Of a DNA stretch of 46,171 bases, positions 35,288 to 43,532 are shown in pieces. The notes below the pieces were generated by a model. The model saw only the letters and a list, made by a program, of their open reading frames with translations. It had not been told where the DNA came from and made no database searches. A program made the translations under genes and the position numbers. Within the stretch, counting starts at the first letter, position 1. Each line of letters opens with the position of its first letter. The DNA is taken from assembly GCA_024231695.1 (NCBI GenBank), contig JAAEQF010000458.1, positions 1 through 46,171 of the forward strand. Direction: 5' to 3'. The DNA comes from FCB group bacterium. Lineage in GTDB: Bacteria > Zixibacteria > MSB-5A5 > GN15 > JAAZOE01.

Positions 35288-35879
35288 GTTGCTCGTCTCG
35301 TTACTGCTGGTAATGATTTTCAGCGGAGCGGTCGTGGCCCAGGTTCCCAGCCGAAATATTGCCGTGGTTGTGGATGAAGTCGATCAAGAGATACCCGACT
35401 TCACTCTGGCCGATAAACTTCATCAAACTTTAGCCACAGATGTCGGAATGGCGATAATGATCCCCGAGCGGGACAGTACTTTTCCTTCTCCGGCCGATTT
35501 CCGTTACGATGTTCAGCGGTTGTTTGAGTGGGGTCGGGAGTCCGGCTGCCGTTATATTCTTCTTTTGCAAATTGAAGATCGGCGCATCGCCACCCGCAAA
35601 CGAACATCTATTCCGTTCGTCCTTAACCGGTACGTTGTCGAGGGGCGGTTAAAAGGCGTTTACCGCCTGTTGGATCTGAACCGTGACAAAGTAGTCGGCT
35701 CGTGGAAGCTCCAGACGCGGCTCAATGGTCCCCAGCAGAATCAATTAGGAGAGAATTACCCCGGCGACCCTGATCTGCACCTGTCGGCTATGGGTAAAAT
35801 GACTCTACTCGACCGTTTGGATCGGAAAGCGGCCGATGAGATCATGATTAACATTAAATCGTTCGTGAGAGGCAAATAG
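35271..35879 (+). CDS. Exported protein of unknown function
   Basis: 202 residues from the ATG at 35271 (an ATG at 35259 is also possible), overlapping the PilZ gene by 17 bases. It has a signal peptide (KLLVSLLLVMIFSGAVVA). The mature part looks like an alpha/beta domain: RNIAVVVDEVDQEIPDFTLA, FEWGRESGCRYILLLQIEDR and YRLLDLNRDKVVGSWKLQTR. The layout is reminiscent of CsgG/FlgT-type periplasmic domains that bind outer-membrane or flagellar components, but no diagnostic motif is seen. Its coupling to the PilZ genes suggests it belongs to the same module. Confidence 0.65.
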   Translation: MKKTNKLLVSLLLVMIFSGAVVAQVPSRNIAVVVDEVDQEIPDFTLADKLHQTLATDVGMAIMIPERDSTFPSPADFRYDVQRLFEWGRESGCRYILLLQIEDRRIATRKRTSIPFVLNRYVVEGRLKGVYRLLDLNRDKVVGSWKLQTRLNGPQQNQLGENYPGDPDLHLSAMGKMTLLDRLDRKAADEIMINIKSFVRGK

Positions 35880-35881
35880 AC

Positions 35882-36748
35882 TTGACAACGACAAAGGACT
35901 CACAACCGGTATCGCGTTTCTGGACCAAATTGGGGCTGGTGGCCGACATCGCTCGGATTTTGCGCGAAAAACCAGCTGGAAGAAAAACGCTTGATGAAGT
36001 GTTGCAAATGATTAATCGGGTTGTGAGTTTTGATTCTGCGACACTTTATCTAATGGACCGGAAGCGTGATGTTCTCGACGAAGTGGCCAGCTTTGGCCGT
36101 TCGGTCAATATTTTGGAATTTTTGCAATTCGGTAAAGGTGCCGGGTTGGCCGGCTGGGTGGCGAAGCAGAAGGAACCGGTATCCATCCGGGGTCGCGATT
36201 CACGGCGTTCCGGCGTTCGCGAACATCATGACAGTGTCCTTATTCTTCCCCTGCTGGTGGGCGGAAATTTGATTGGCGTTCTCTGTTTCAGCCATCCCGA
36301 TCCGGACGGATTCGACGAGAATCGTCAGAAACTGCTTGAGGTAGTTTCCGATCAGGTAGCCATATCGATTGAAAGGATTGTCTATCAGAAGGAATTGGAG
36401 GCTCGCAATCGGGCTTTGATTGAGGCTCAGGCTGAACTAAAAGAGGCCCAGGACAAATTGATTGCCCAGGAAAAACTATCTGCTGTCGCCGAACTGGCGG
36501 TCTCGGTCAGTCATGAAGTCAATAATCCGCTGTCGATCATTGTCGGCAATGCCCAGTTGATTGAGCTGGAGGTGGCGGAAATGCCGCCTGGCGTGATTGA
36601 CCGGATCCGGGCCATTGTTGACGGCGCCCGACGCATCTCTCTGATAACTCATAAACTCCTTAAAGTGGATCGCCTGGTGACGGAAGACTATTTGCATGAC
36701 GGCAGCATAACTATGCTCAATATTCACAAATCTTCGGGGAATGATTGA
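35882..36748 (+). CDS. GAF-domain protein ending at a histidine-kinase dimerisation helix (no ATPase domain)
   Basis: 288 residues, TTG start after GAGAGG. The GAF sensor domain spans about residues 30-165 (VSFDSATLYLMDRKRDVLDE, GKGAGLAGWVAKQKEPVS, LPLLVGGNLIGVLCFSHPD). A coiled coil follows (LEARNRALIEAQAELKEAQD), then a HisKA helix with the phospho-acceptor H-box (AELAVSVSHEVNNPLSIIVG). The protein stops about 75 residues after the H-box, with no HATPase_c domain. It could be a substrate for another kinase, a phosphatase or a dimerisation partner for the next gene product. The next ATG overlaps its stop codon by one base. Confidence 0.8.
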   Translation: MTTTKDSQPVSRFWTKLGLVADIARILREKPAGRKTLDEVLQMINRVVSFDSATLYLMDRKRDVLDEVASFGRSVNILEFLQFGKGAGLAGWVAKQKEPVSIRGRDSRRSGVREHHDSVLILPLLVGGNLIGVLCFSHPDPDGFDENRQKLLEVVSDQVAISIERIVYQKELEARNRALIEAQAELKEAQDKLIAQEKLSAVAELAVSVSHEVNNPLSIIVGNAQLIELEVAEMPPGVIDRIRAIVDGARRISLITHKLLKVDRLVTEDYLHDGSITMLNIHKSSGND

Positions 36749-38544
36749 TGCAAATTATGGAATACACGGATCAGAAAGCGCCGGCTATTCCGGAAGGGCT
36801 ACGACATCTGGTTCTATCCAATCCCGTGGGGCTGTTTTTTATTAATACCAATGGCCGGGTAAGCTATATGAATGACCGGGCCGGGGAAATTTTTGGCTAT
36901 TTTCCTGAAAATGACGGTATCGATCCGCCTTTATCGCATCTGGAGTTTTTCTTTTCGCCGAAAATTACCGAGAGATTATTTCAAATTTTAACAACAAAGA
37001 AATCGCTCAAAGTCGAGTGCTTTCCCGGAACCAATCTGGCCGGTCGGTTCGCCTATTACAGTCTGGCTTGCAACCGGGCCGAGGATGCTGACGGCCGGAC
37101 GCTGGGTGTAATCGGGCTGATCGAAGATGTCAGTAAGCAGGTGCGTCGTCAGCAGGATCTGCGCCATCGAATTGAAGAGTTGTCGGTATTGGCGCAAATT
37201 TCCCAGGTTGTATCTTCTGCTCAGGATACCGAGGAAGTAGTCAAGGTAATCCTCACCGGCGTGACCGCCCGCCAAGGGCTGGGCTTTAATCGAGCCTTTC
37301 TGTTTCTGACCGATGAGGATACCGGGGAATTGACCGGACGGCTGGCTATCGGTCCGAATGATGCCGAGGAAGCCGGGAAAATTTGGGGATCACTTGAGCA
37401 CGATGACCGTTCCCTGACCGAAATATTGTCGCTGTATCAGGAAGAGTCAGAGCGGGCCAATCGTAGTCTGACAGATCTGATCGGTGATATGCGTATTCCT
37501 CTTGATAACGGATCGCTGTTCGCCCAGATCATGGAGACCAAAACCTCAATAGTTGTCGATGCCGAAATGGAAATCGATAAAGGCGCCGCGCAACTTCTGA
37601 ATCGACTTGGTGAAGCTCCGGTGGTAGTTACGCCACTGGTATCGCGCGACAAATCCATCGGTCTGCTGATTGTGGATAATGCCATTACCCATGAGGAAAT
37701 TACCGATTATGACCGAAATTTTTTGATGCTGATAGCCGAACAAACGGCCTCCGCCGTCGAACGGTCGTATTTGTATCGTGATATCAAGGAAAGAGCCCTG
37801 GAACTGGAGCAAGCCAATAGCAAACTGGCCGAAACACAGAACCAGATTATTGAAGCGGAAAAGATGTCGGTCATTGGCGAGATAACCTCGGCCGTGGCTC
37901 ATGAACTTCGTAATCCATTGACCATCATTGGTGGTTTTGCCAACCTGATTTGTAAAAACCTGGAGCCGGGGTCAGCCGATTCTGAATATCTGAATATCAT
38001 AATCTCCGAAACTCAGCGGGCCGAGGCCGTACTGACCGATGTCCTTGATTTCTCGAAAGCCTCCAAAACCCATGACCGCAATCTTGATCTCAATGACTTG
38101 ACCAATCAACTGGTTGAAATGTTGAGGATGAGGTTAGGGTCGAGAAGCTGTCAATTTCATGTCAATCAGGCCGAAACGTCGTTGGCCCTGTGGGGAAACC
38201 CTGATCAGCTCTTACATGCCTTTTATCAGGTTTTTTGGACATTGATGCAGGATTTACCTTGCGATTCGGCCGGGATTAATACGTATGCCCTGGCAGACAG
38301 TGTGCGCTTGGAATTTTGTTTTGCCGAACATGAAAAACATAAAGAACCGATAGAGAAGGCTCTGGGACAATATTTCGGCGCCACGAGAAGCACCAAAAGG
38401 TTGTCTTTAATTGTTGCCGAAGAAACGCTCAAGTACCACGGCGGCAGTTTGGGGTTGGAATCAAATTCTGAGGGAGGACCGGTACTCTACATTCAACTCC
38501 CTATGTTTAAGGAGAGTAGCCATGGCCAGGATTCTGGTGATTGA
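36748..38544 (+). CDS. PAS-GAF histidine kinase with degenerate ATPase domain
   Basis: 598 residues from the ATG at 36748. PAS domain at about residues 15-130 (NPVGLFFINTNGRVSYMNDR), GAF at about 150-350 (LGFNRAFLFLTDEDTGELTG, ...LIAEQTASAVERSYLY), coiled coil, then HisKA with an intact H-box (GEITSAVAHELRNPLTIIGG). The ATPase region is present in length but not in motif: the N-box Asn is lost (LLHAFYQVFWTLMQDL), the DxGxG G1 box is replaced by AEHEKHKEP, and the GxGLGL G2 box is TKRLSLIVAE. Only the end (KYHGGSLGLESNSEGGPVLY) is normal. It is likely a pseudokinase that receives or relays phosphate. Confidence 0.85.
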   Translation: MQIMEYTDQKAPAIPEGLRHLVLSNPVGLFFINTNGRVSYMNDRAGEIFGYFPENDGIDPPLSHLEFFFSPKITERLFQILTTKKSLKVECFPGTNLAGRFAYYSLACNRAEDADGRTLGVIGLIEDVSKQVRRQQDLRHRIEELSVLAQISQVVSSAQDTEEVVKVILTGVTARQGLGFNRAFLFLTDEDTGELTGRLAIGPNDAEEAGKIWGSLEHDDRSLTEILSLYQEESERANRSLTDLIGDMRIPLDNGSLFAQIMETKTSIVVDAEMEIDKGAAQLLNRLGEAPVVVTPLVSRDKSIGLLIVDNAITHEEITDYDRNFLMLIAEQTASAVERSYLYRDIKERALELEQANSKLAETQNQIIEAEKMSVIGEITSAVAHELRNPLTIIGGFANLICKNLEPGSADSEYLNIIISETQRAEAVLTDVLDFSKASKTHDRNLDLNDLTNQLVEMLRMRLGSRSCQFHVNQAETSLALWGNPDQLLHAFYQVFWTLMQDLPCDSAGINTYALADSVRLEFCFAEHEKHKEPIEKALGQYFGATRSTKRLSLIVAEETLKYHGGSLGLESNSEGGPVLYIQLPMFKESSHGQDSGD

Positions 38545-38893
38545 CGACGAAACCTTTATCCGTATGCTTTATAAAAAGGAATTTGAAAGCGAAGGATATG
38601 AAGTGTTTCTTGCGGCCGATGCTGATGAGGGCTCCAAAGCCATGACCGCCCACGAGCCCGATCTGGTTATATTGGATATTGAACTCGGCGAACAATCCGG
38701 TCTGGAACTTCTCAACAAGTTCCGTCAGAAGTACCGGGATTGTTTTATTATTATCAATTCCGCCTACTCCACATATAAATCCGATTTTCAGACCTGGCTG
38801 GCCGATGCCTACATAATGAAATCATCGGATTTGAATCCACTGAAAGAAAAAATCGAGGAACTTCTGGCGAAAGGTGCCTGTGAAAATAGATAA
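38522..38893 (+). CDS. Stand-alone receiver-domain response regulator (first)
   Basis: 123 residues from the ATG at 38522, preceded by AAGGAG and overlapping the kinase gene by 23 bases. The receiver fold is complete: acidic pair in ILVIDDE, phospho-acceptor Asp in LVILDIELGEQSG, Ser in IINSAYS and Lys in YIMKSSD. The usual Pro after that Lys is absent. No output domain. Overlap with the pseudokinase gene suggests a shared relay. Confidence 0.88.
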   Translation: MARILVIDDETFIRMLYKKEFESEGYEVFLAADADEGSKAMTAHEPDLVILDIELGEQSGLELLNKFRQKYRDCFIIINSAYSTYKSDFQTWLADAYIMKSSDLNPLKEKIEELLAKGACENR

Positions 38894-39275
38894 CGACAAG
38901 GGATCCGACCTTCAGCCAGAAATGCTGACTCAACAAGTAAATAATCTGACCGACGAAATTAAACTTCAGTCGATTAACTTGGCTGTCATGATCGCCAGGA
39001 CCAAGCAAAAAAACCCGGATTTGGGTGCCTTGGATTCAGAGTTCGGTGAACTGATCAGCAAAATCAATATTACCTCGAGTAAGATAAAAGATATTTTGAA
39101 GGCCTTTCAGGGCCGCAAAAAGATGATCTATAGCCTTCCGGCTTCATCTGAGACAATCGCCAAACGCGGTGCCTATGATGAAATAGAGGGTGCACTTGGC
39201 CATATTTATGATTTAAGTCAGGGGTTGGTTGAGACGATAAATAGTATGAAACGTCGTCAACCGTTAAACAGATAA
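38880..39275 (+). CDS. Helical protein of unknown function
   Basis: 131 residues from a GTG at 38880 with AAAGG upstream; a GTG two codons earlier is also possible. The sequence is almost all helix (LTQQVNNLTDEIKLQSINLA, ELISKINITSSKIKDILKAF, YDEIEGALGHIYDLSQGLVE), without signal or membrane segment. It overlaps the receiver gene before it by 14 bases and the CheW-like gene after it by one base. It could be an adaptor or phosphotransfer-like bundle, but no HxxKG motif of Hpt domains is present. Confidence 0.7.
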   Translation: MKIDNDKGSDLQPEMLTQQVNNLTDEIKLQSINLAVMIARTKQKNPDLGALDSEFGELISKINITSSKIKDILKAFQGRKKMIYSLPASSETIAKRGAYDEIEGALGHIYDLSQGLVETINSMKRRQPLNR

Positions 39276-39808
39276 TGTCAATAATGGAAACAATGAAAAA
39301 CGTTGGTCAAACGCCCGCTATTGCTGATAAACCGGGGAACGGTAATGAGTTCAGACAATTGGTTTGCTTCACTGCCGCAGGAAGAGATTACGGCGTTGAT
39401 ATCGGCTATGTTCGTCGGATCATTGAAACTCCCGTAATTGAAGTCGACGCGAAGGGTGATGAGTTTTTATCGGCTGTGGCGGGATACGAGGTAGTGAGCA
39501 TTCCGCTGATCAATATAAATATTGATACGGAGAAGGAAACGACCGCTGGCTCAAAGAGAGCGGTGGTTATTGAAAATGACGGTAATTTACTGGGAGTGAA
39601 GGCCGACATCGTGACCCAGATAGTGCGTATTCCGCACTTATATGTGGCAGAATGTAAGCCCTTGGGTTTTGAAACCGATCCGGCTCTGGAAGGTGTTTAT
39701 CAACAGGATGATGAAATCATCCATATCATCGACTGCCGCCGGTTGGTGGAAAACCAAGCCCGCTCGACCGTCAAAATCGGCGCCGAACGAATATGTCCGG
39801 GAAAGTGA
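39275..39808 (+). CDS. CheW-like adaptor protein
   Basis: 177 residues, start overlapping the previous stop (TAATG). The CheW fold is recognisable: RQLVCFTAAGRDYGVDIGYV, RRIIETPVIEVDAKGDEFLS, VAGYEVVSIPLININIDTEK and KRAVVIENDGNLLGVKADIV. CheW joins chemoreceptors to the kinase CheA. No CheA or receptor gene lies in the window, so its partner is unknown. A CheV-like receiver domain is not fused to it, though free receivers flank it. Confidence 0.88.
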   Translation: MSIMETMKNVGQTPAIADKPGNGNEFRQLVCFTAAGRDYGVDIGYVRRIIETPVIEVDAKGDEFLSAVAGYEVVSIPLININIDTEKETTAGSKRAVVIENDGNLLGVKADIVTQIVRIPHLYVAECKPLGFETDPALEGVYQQDDEIIHIIDCRRLVENQARSTVKIGAERICPGK

Positions 39809-39817
39809 GCAAAGATC

Positions 39818-40228
39818 ATGACCGCTGAAGAACTATTAATTAAACGCAATGGCAAGCCGCTTAAAATTCTTATCGTTGATGATGAGGAGAATGTCAGAAA
39901 CGTATTCTGTGATTTCTGTAATTCATCGCCGCTGTTTTCAGTGGCCAGTGTCTGCGGGGGAGTAGAAGCCGTGGAGCGGGTTGAGACCGAGGAGTTCGAT
40001 ATTGTAACCATCGATCTGGTCATGCCGGAGATGTCAGGACTGGAGGCTATCGAAACGATCAAAAAGCAACAACCGCATTTGCCCGTCGTCGTTGTCACCG
40101 GTAATGCCACTGAGGGACTTATCCGGGATGCGGGAAGAATGGGTGGATGTCGAGTAATGCGCAAGCCGGTCGAACTTGATCAGTATATTCAGGAACTGGT
40201 CGATCTGGCCGAAGAAAAATGCGGCTGA
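39818..40228 (+). CDS. Stand-alone receiver-domain response regulator (second)
   Basis: 136 residues, nine bases after the CheW-like gene. Receiver residues are all present: DDE in ILIVDDEENV, Asp in IVTIDLVMPEMSG, Thr in VVVVTGNA and Lys-Pro in VMRKPVEL. No output domain. Its coupling to the CheW-like gene recalls the CheV arrangement (CheW plus receiver), here as separate proteins. Confidence 0.9.
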   Translation: MTAEELLIKRNGKPLKILIVDDEENVRNVFCDFCNSSPLFSVASVCGGVEAVERVETEEFDIVTIDLVMPEMSGLEAIETIKKQQPHLPVVVVTGNATEGLIRDAGRMGGCRVMRKPVELDQYIQELVDLAEEKCG

Positions 40229-40242
40229 TTAGGCTGGAGTAC

Positions 40243-40269
40243 TTAATTATTTCGGGCCTTTTCCGATTA
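40243..40269 (+). promoter_or_regulatory. Possible sigma-28 (FliA) promoter
   Basis: TTAATTAT (40243-40250), an 11-base spacer, then TCCGATTA (40262-40269). The sigma-28 consensus is TAAAGTTT-N11-GCCGATAA; five of eight and six of eight positions match with the correct spacing. It lies 40 bases before the third receiver gene, which has its own AGAAGGAA ribosome site. Confidence 0.4.
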
Positions 40270-40308
40270 ATAAAATAAGAACCTCCGTTGTTGTCAGAAG
40301 GAAATTAT

Positions 40309-40710
40309 ATGAAAGGCAAGATTGCCATACTGGTCGTCGATGATGAAAAAACTCTTCGTGACCTTCTTTATAAAATTCTCACCAAAGAGGGTTATACCGT
40401 CGAAACAGCTATTGACGGTCAGGATGCCCTCGATAAATTACGAAAGAAAGAATATCAGTTATTGCTTTCGGACGTCAAAATGCCGCGTTTGAATGGTTTC
40501 GAACTGCTCAAAATAGTCAAACAGGAATCCCCTCATTTAGGTGTTATCATGATGACTGCCTTTGGTGATTCTTTTACTGTCAAGGACGCGCTTTTGTTGG
40601 GCGCTGATGAATATATTACCAAGCCGTTTAAGAGTTTCGAAATAAATCTTATCATCGAAAGAGCTTACTGGCGGCTGCAATCAACTTCGGCTGAAAGCAT
40701 TATTCGATAG
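40309..40710 (+). CDS. Stand-alone receiver-domain response regulator (third, CheY-like)
   Basis: 133 residues from the ATG at 40309, preceded by AGAAGGAA; the open frame begins 7 codons earlier without support. Receiver residues are complete: DDE in ILVVDDEKTL, Asp in LLLSDVKMPRLNG, Thr in MMTAFG and Lys-Pro in YITKPFKS. It is set apart from the preceding cluster by 80 bases and a possible sigma-28 promoter. It could be the CheY that binds FliM, whose CheY-binding peptide is intact, but this is inference. Confidence 0.9.
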   Translation: MKGKIAILVVDDEKTLRDLLYKILTKEGYTVETAIDGQDALDKLRKKEYQLLLSDVKMPRLNGFELLKIVKQESPHLGVIMMTAFGDSFTVKDALLLGADEYITKPFKSFEINLIIERAYWRLQSTSAESIIR

Positions 40711-40881
40711 AAAATACGCTCTCCTTCAAGCTTTACAGATTTGTAATTTCAATTGTGTTCAGGCTATTTTTCCAGAGTCATGGATAATAACTCGATGAAA
40801 GAGCCAAGAATTTCCAAATCCACGCCCGCCAGATAGCAATCTCAGTCATAGGACGGGGATGATAAAGTCTGGAGAAAAAGC

Positions 40882-40909
40882 TTGAATTTCAAAAGAGTCA
40901 GTATATATT
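40882..40909 (+). promoter_or_regulatory. Sigma-70-type promoter of tRNA-Ser
   Basis: TTGAAT (40882-40887), 16-base spacer, TATATT (40904-40909), thirteen bases before the tRNA start. Confidence 0.6.
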
Positions 40910-40921
40910 AGAGCCTCAGAC

Positions 40922-41012
40922 GGAGAGGTGTCCGAGCTGGCCGAAGGAGCACGCCTGGAAAGTGTGTAGGGGTGAAAGCCCCTCCTGGGTTCGAATCCCA
41001 GCCTCTCCGCCA
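40922..41012 (+). tRNA. tRNA-Ser(GGA), CCA encoded
   Basis: Class II tRNA with a long variable arm. Acceptor stem GGAGAGG (40922-40928) pairs with CCTCTCC (41002-41008); discriminator G, then encoded CCA (41010-41012). Anticodon loop CTGGAAA gives anticodon GGA, reading UCC and UCU serine codons. The variable arm is TAGGGGTGAAAGCCCCT and the T arm is CTGGGTTCGAATCCCAG. Directly after the CCA comes a decayed integrase end, so this tRNA is a probable attachment site. Confidence 0.97.
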
Positions 41013-41013
41013 T

Positions 41014-41112
41014 GAATTCATCATGGAGTATTCTGATATCCAGACGACGATGATTTACGCCCATCTTGCATCCGATCATTTGGCTGGTGCAGTGGAGAAG
41101 CTGAAATACTGA
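41014..41112 (+). pseudogene. Remnant of a tyrosine recombinase (phage-type integrase) C-terminus
   Basis: One frame translates to EFI-MEYSDIQTTMIYAHLA then SDHLAGAVEKLKY and a stop at 41112. This is the C-terminal box of tyrosine recombinases, normally LMGHSxIQTTMIYAHL. The nucleophile Tyr (IYAHL) is retained, but the GH pair is replaced by EY and everything upstream is missing, because the frame begins at the tRNA 3' end. It is a non-functional remnant. Its position marks a past integration or deletion at tRNA-Ser. Confidence 0.75.
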
Positions 41113-41290
41113 CTCATTTGTCTTAGCTACCGAGTTCCCCAATTCGGACGGCGCCGTATCACGCGTTTAGCTATTTGGCAGAGCCGCTATATATCCTCAA
41201 TTCCATTTATATTTATTATGCACCAAACGGGCCTTTTGGTTGCGAAATCGGATGTTAGCTATTACTAAAGGGATCGGAGCCCTACAAAAA

Positions 41291-42328
41291 TCATATACCC
41301 ACATCCAGGTTATCCCATCCTAATTCTTCAACCAGTTTTCTCAATCGCGGCGGCCGATAGCTACTGTCAGTTTTGTATCGGGATTTGACACTGGGGTGTA
41401 TTTTAGTGGGGTTGCCATCAATAATCAGTGGTCGATGCAGGGGAGATTTTAATCGGTACACATGCTTGCGGGATTTGTGCAATTTCCCCTTGGCGCCGTT
41501 CGTCAGGGAGTTTCTTATGTGTGGCTCGATTTTCAATTCTGCATTTGTCGCTTCGTCTAACATCCACGCGAGTGGTGTATCTGACGCCCTTATTCCTGTC
41601 TTTTTGTCGGATGGGTATGAACCACCAACATCAGAATGAACTCCAGCAAACCAGACTTGTTTCAGATCGACGCCCGATTTAGGATTCCAAATCGTCGGTT
41701 TGAAATCTTCTCGTTTCTCATCAATTGCTAATGCGTGCCGGGCAATCGACACATTTGGACCCATTTTGGTGTCATAAAATTCATCGTGGCTCTCGAATAG
41801 CCCCATCAAGCTAAAAGGGATTCCTAGGGCTCCAACCGTGTCCCATACGCCGATAAAATGCACTTTTCTGGAAGGGTGACAGTGATTGTCTCGAAAAAGC
41901 TTGGACGCTTCACCGTTTGGGTGGTTTTTCCTTCGTGGGCTTTTATAGATCTTCCAGGCTTCGCAAATAAGACTGGCATCAGGTCTTTTCAAAATCCCAC
42001 AGTTGTTAATCAGGCCACTCAAAGCCCTTACAGTATAGGCTCCTCGGCTAAAACCAAACAGGAAAATCTTGTCATTGGTTCCATAATTCTGAACTATATA
42101 GCGATACCCGTCCAGGATATTTTTATGAATGCCGCGGCCAGTTGCGCCAGCGCTCAAGCTGTTGTGATATGAACCCAATCCCCAATCATAAAAGACATGT
42201 TGCTCGACACCGTTGGCAGAAGGTCTGATGGCTCGAGCAAGTTTCAGTACATTGGTCGGAAAATCCTTTTCAACATCTTCTTCCGGGCGGTTCCATGTCC
42301 CATCTGCGCAGATAACTATGTTTGCCAT
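41291..42328 (-). CDS. DUF2235 alpha/beta-hydrolase
   Basis: 345 residues from the ATG at 42328, chosen because AAGGAGAT lies just upstream; an ATG six codons earlier lacks support. The family opening NIVICADGTWN and the nucleophile motif GFSRGAYTVRALSG (Ser94) are clear, as are VWDTVGALG (Asp region) and AGVHSDVGG (His region), completing a catalytic triad. DUF2235 includes Tle1-type phospholipases of type VI secretion and uncharacterised hydrolases. No type VI genes are present. The gene lies next to the tRNA scar and is richer in A and T than the flagellar genes, suggesting acquisition. Confidence 0.9.
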   Translation of the reverse strand: MANIVICADGTWNRPEEDVEKDFPTNVLKLARAIRPSANGVEQHVFYDWGLGSYHNSLSAGATGRGIHKNILDGYRYIVQNYGTNDKIFLFGFSRGAYTVRALSGLINNCGILKRPDASLICEAWKIYKSPRRKNHPNGEASKLFRDNHCHPSRKVHFIGVWDTVGALGIPFSLMGLFESHDEFYDTKMGPNVSIARHALAIDEKREDFKPTIWNPKSGVDLKQVWFAGVHSDVGGSYPSDKKTGIRASDTPLAWMLDEATNAELKIEPHIRNSLTNGAKGKLHKSRKHVYRLKSPLHRPLIIDGNPTKIHPSVKSRYKTDSSYRPPRLRKLVEELGWDNLDVGI

Positions 42329-42406
42329 TGTTTTATCTCCTTGCACGTAAATTGGTCGAGTTGCAGTTGCTTCCTTTTCGGTCGGAAAAACAACTAACGA
42401 CGCTAA

Positions 42407-42979
42407 TCAGCCGCGTGGTTTTTTTGCGTCGGCTGCATTAGTCTTATTATGACTGCTTAGCCTTCGGTATTTTATATTTGAATTGATAACTATCGATATT
42501 CCAATCAAAAAAAACACTATGCCTGAAATAAAATAGATAGAGCTAACTGACCAAGACCTATAAACTATACCGATTACTGGTATTGCAACTGCTACAAACA
42601 ATGTGCAAAAGCTTTCTAACTGGTATGGACCAAAAGGAATTCCTCCTCGAAGCAGATTTTTTGAACGGGGTTCAGGGGATTCACGGAGTTGTTCTCTGTA
42701 TTTTTGCCACCCATAGTTATTTTGGTACTTGGATTCGATTTCTAATTCAATATATTTTCCCAGGGCTTTTATAACAAATCTCTTTTCAGAGAAATACCAA
42801 AATGCAATTATCCATATAGGAGCAATTATAAACCCAGCGAAGTCCATATCCTTTTCAATGAATAAGGTACCAGCCGCTCCTGTAATAGAAATCAAATAAC
42901 CCATAATTAACAGGCAGGTACGATCACTGTGTAGCATCTCTGCTCTGAGAGCATTAAATTCTGTTTCCTTGGAGTTCAT
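42407..42979 (-). CDS. Four-helix membrane protein of unknown function
   Basis: 190 residues with four predicted transmembrane helices at about 22-41, 47-63, 124-140 and 146-166, and a soluble loop between pairs (KYIELEIESKYQNNYGWQKY). AT-rich. It lies 78 bases upstream of the DUF2235 hydrolase gene on the same strand, so they are probably co-transcribed. No family is recognised. The 2TM-loop-2TM layout with short tails could suit a sensor, channel or immunity protein for the hydrolase; this is speculation. Confidence 0.7.
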   Translation of the reverse strand: MNSKETEFNALRAEMLHSDRTCLLIMGYLISITGAAGTLFIEKDMDFAGFIIAPIWIIAFWYFSEKRFVIKALGKYIELEIESKYQNNYGWQKYREQLRESPEPRSKNLLRGGIPFGPYQLESFCTLFVAVAIPVIGIVYRSWSVSSIYFISGIVFFLIGISIVINSNIKYRRLSSHNKTNAADAKKPRG

Positions 42980-43503
42980 AACTAACTTCTCATTAAGTCA
43001 AAATAATGTTTATATAGTTTCTTCATAATACCTTTGGGCTGCGAGATCGCAGCATAACATTCCGTTGCCCAAATCAGCACAAACCTCATTATTGCAGGCC
43101 ATTAAGTCACCCGCAACTGATTATATTAAAAAATAAACAAATAGGCACAATAGTCAATGATTAAAAAGAGAATACAGGATGAGATTAGTCTGGTATATAC
43201 CCCTAACTAATAAATTATAAATAAAAAGCTTCGGCAAAACCGGGGCCTTGTGCCCTTTTTTAAATTAGCGGGGGTCGTAAGCTTCCCTGTCAAGTAGACA
43301 ATTGATAAGTAGAGGTTTTGGCTGTTTTTTGTTCCCGGAAGAGCACAAAGTCAGTAACTGCAAATACGCTGACATGGACTTCGACAAGTTCAGACCCGGA
43401 AGTAGTTATTCCTCTGGAAGAGGAGGAAATGGCGGCATTTTAACGCAGACATTGGCTAAATCCTGATTGCCAGGGATGGTTGTTGGGATGCAGCAACTCA
43501 GGT

Positions 43504-43532
43504 CCGAGTGCAGGAGTCAATCCTACACTCGG
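43504..43532. other. Bulged hairpin of unknown role
   Basis: CCGAGTG (43504-43510) pairs with CACTCGG (43526-43532), and AGGA (43512-43515) with TCCT (43521-43524), with one C-A mismatch between them and a GTCAA loop. No T-run follows. Confidence 0.45.

Noticed and set aside
43374..43466. 30-codon frame MDFDKFRPGSSYSSGRGGNG...
   Set aside because: No ribosome site and no recognisable family; a chance frame is likely.
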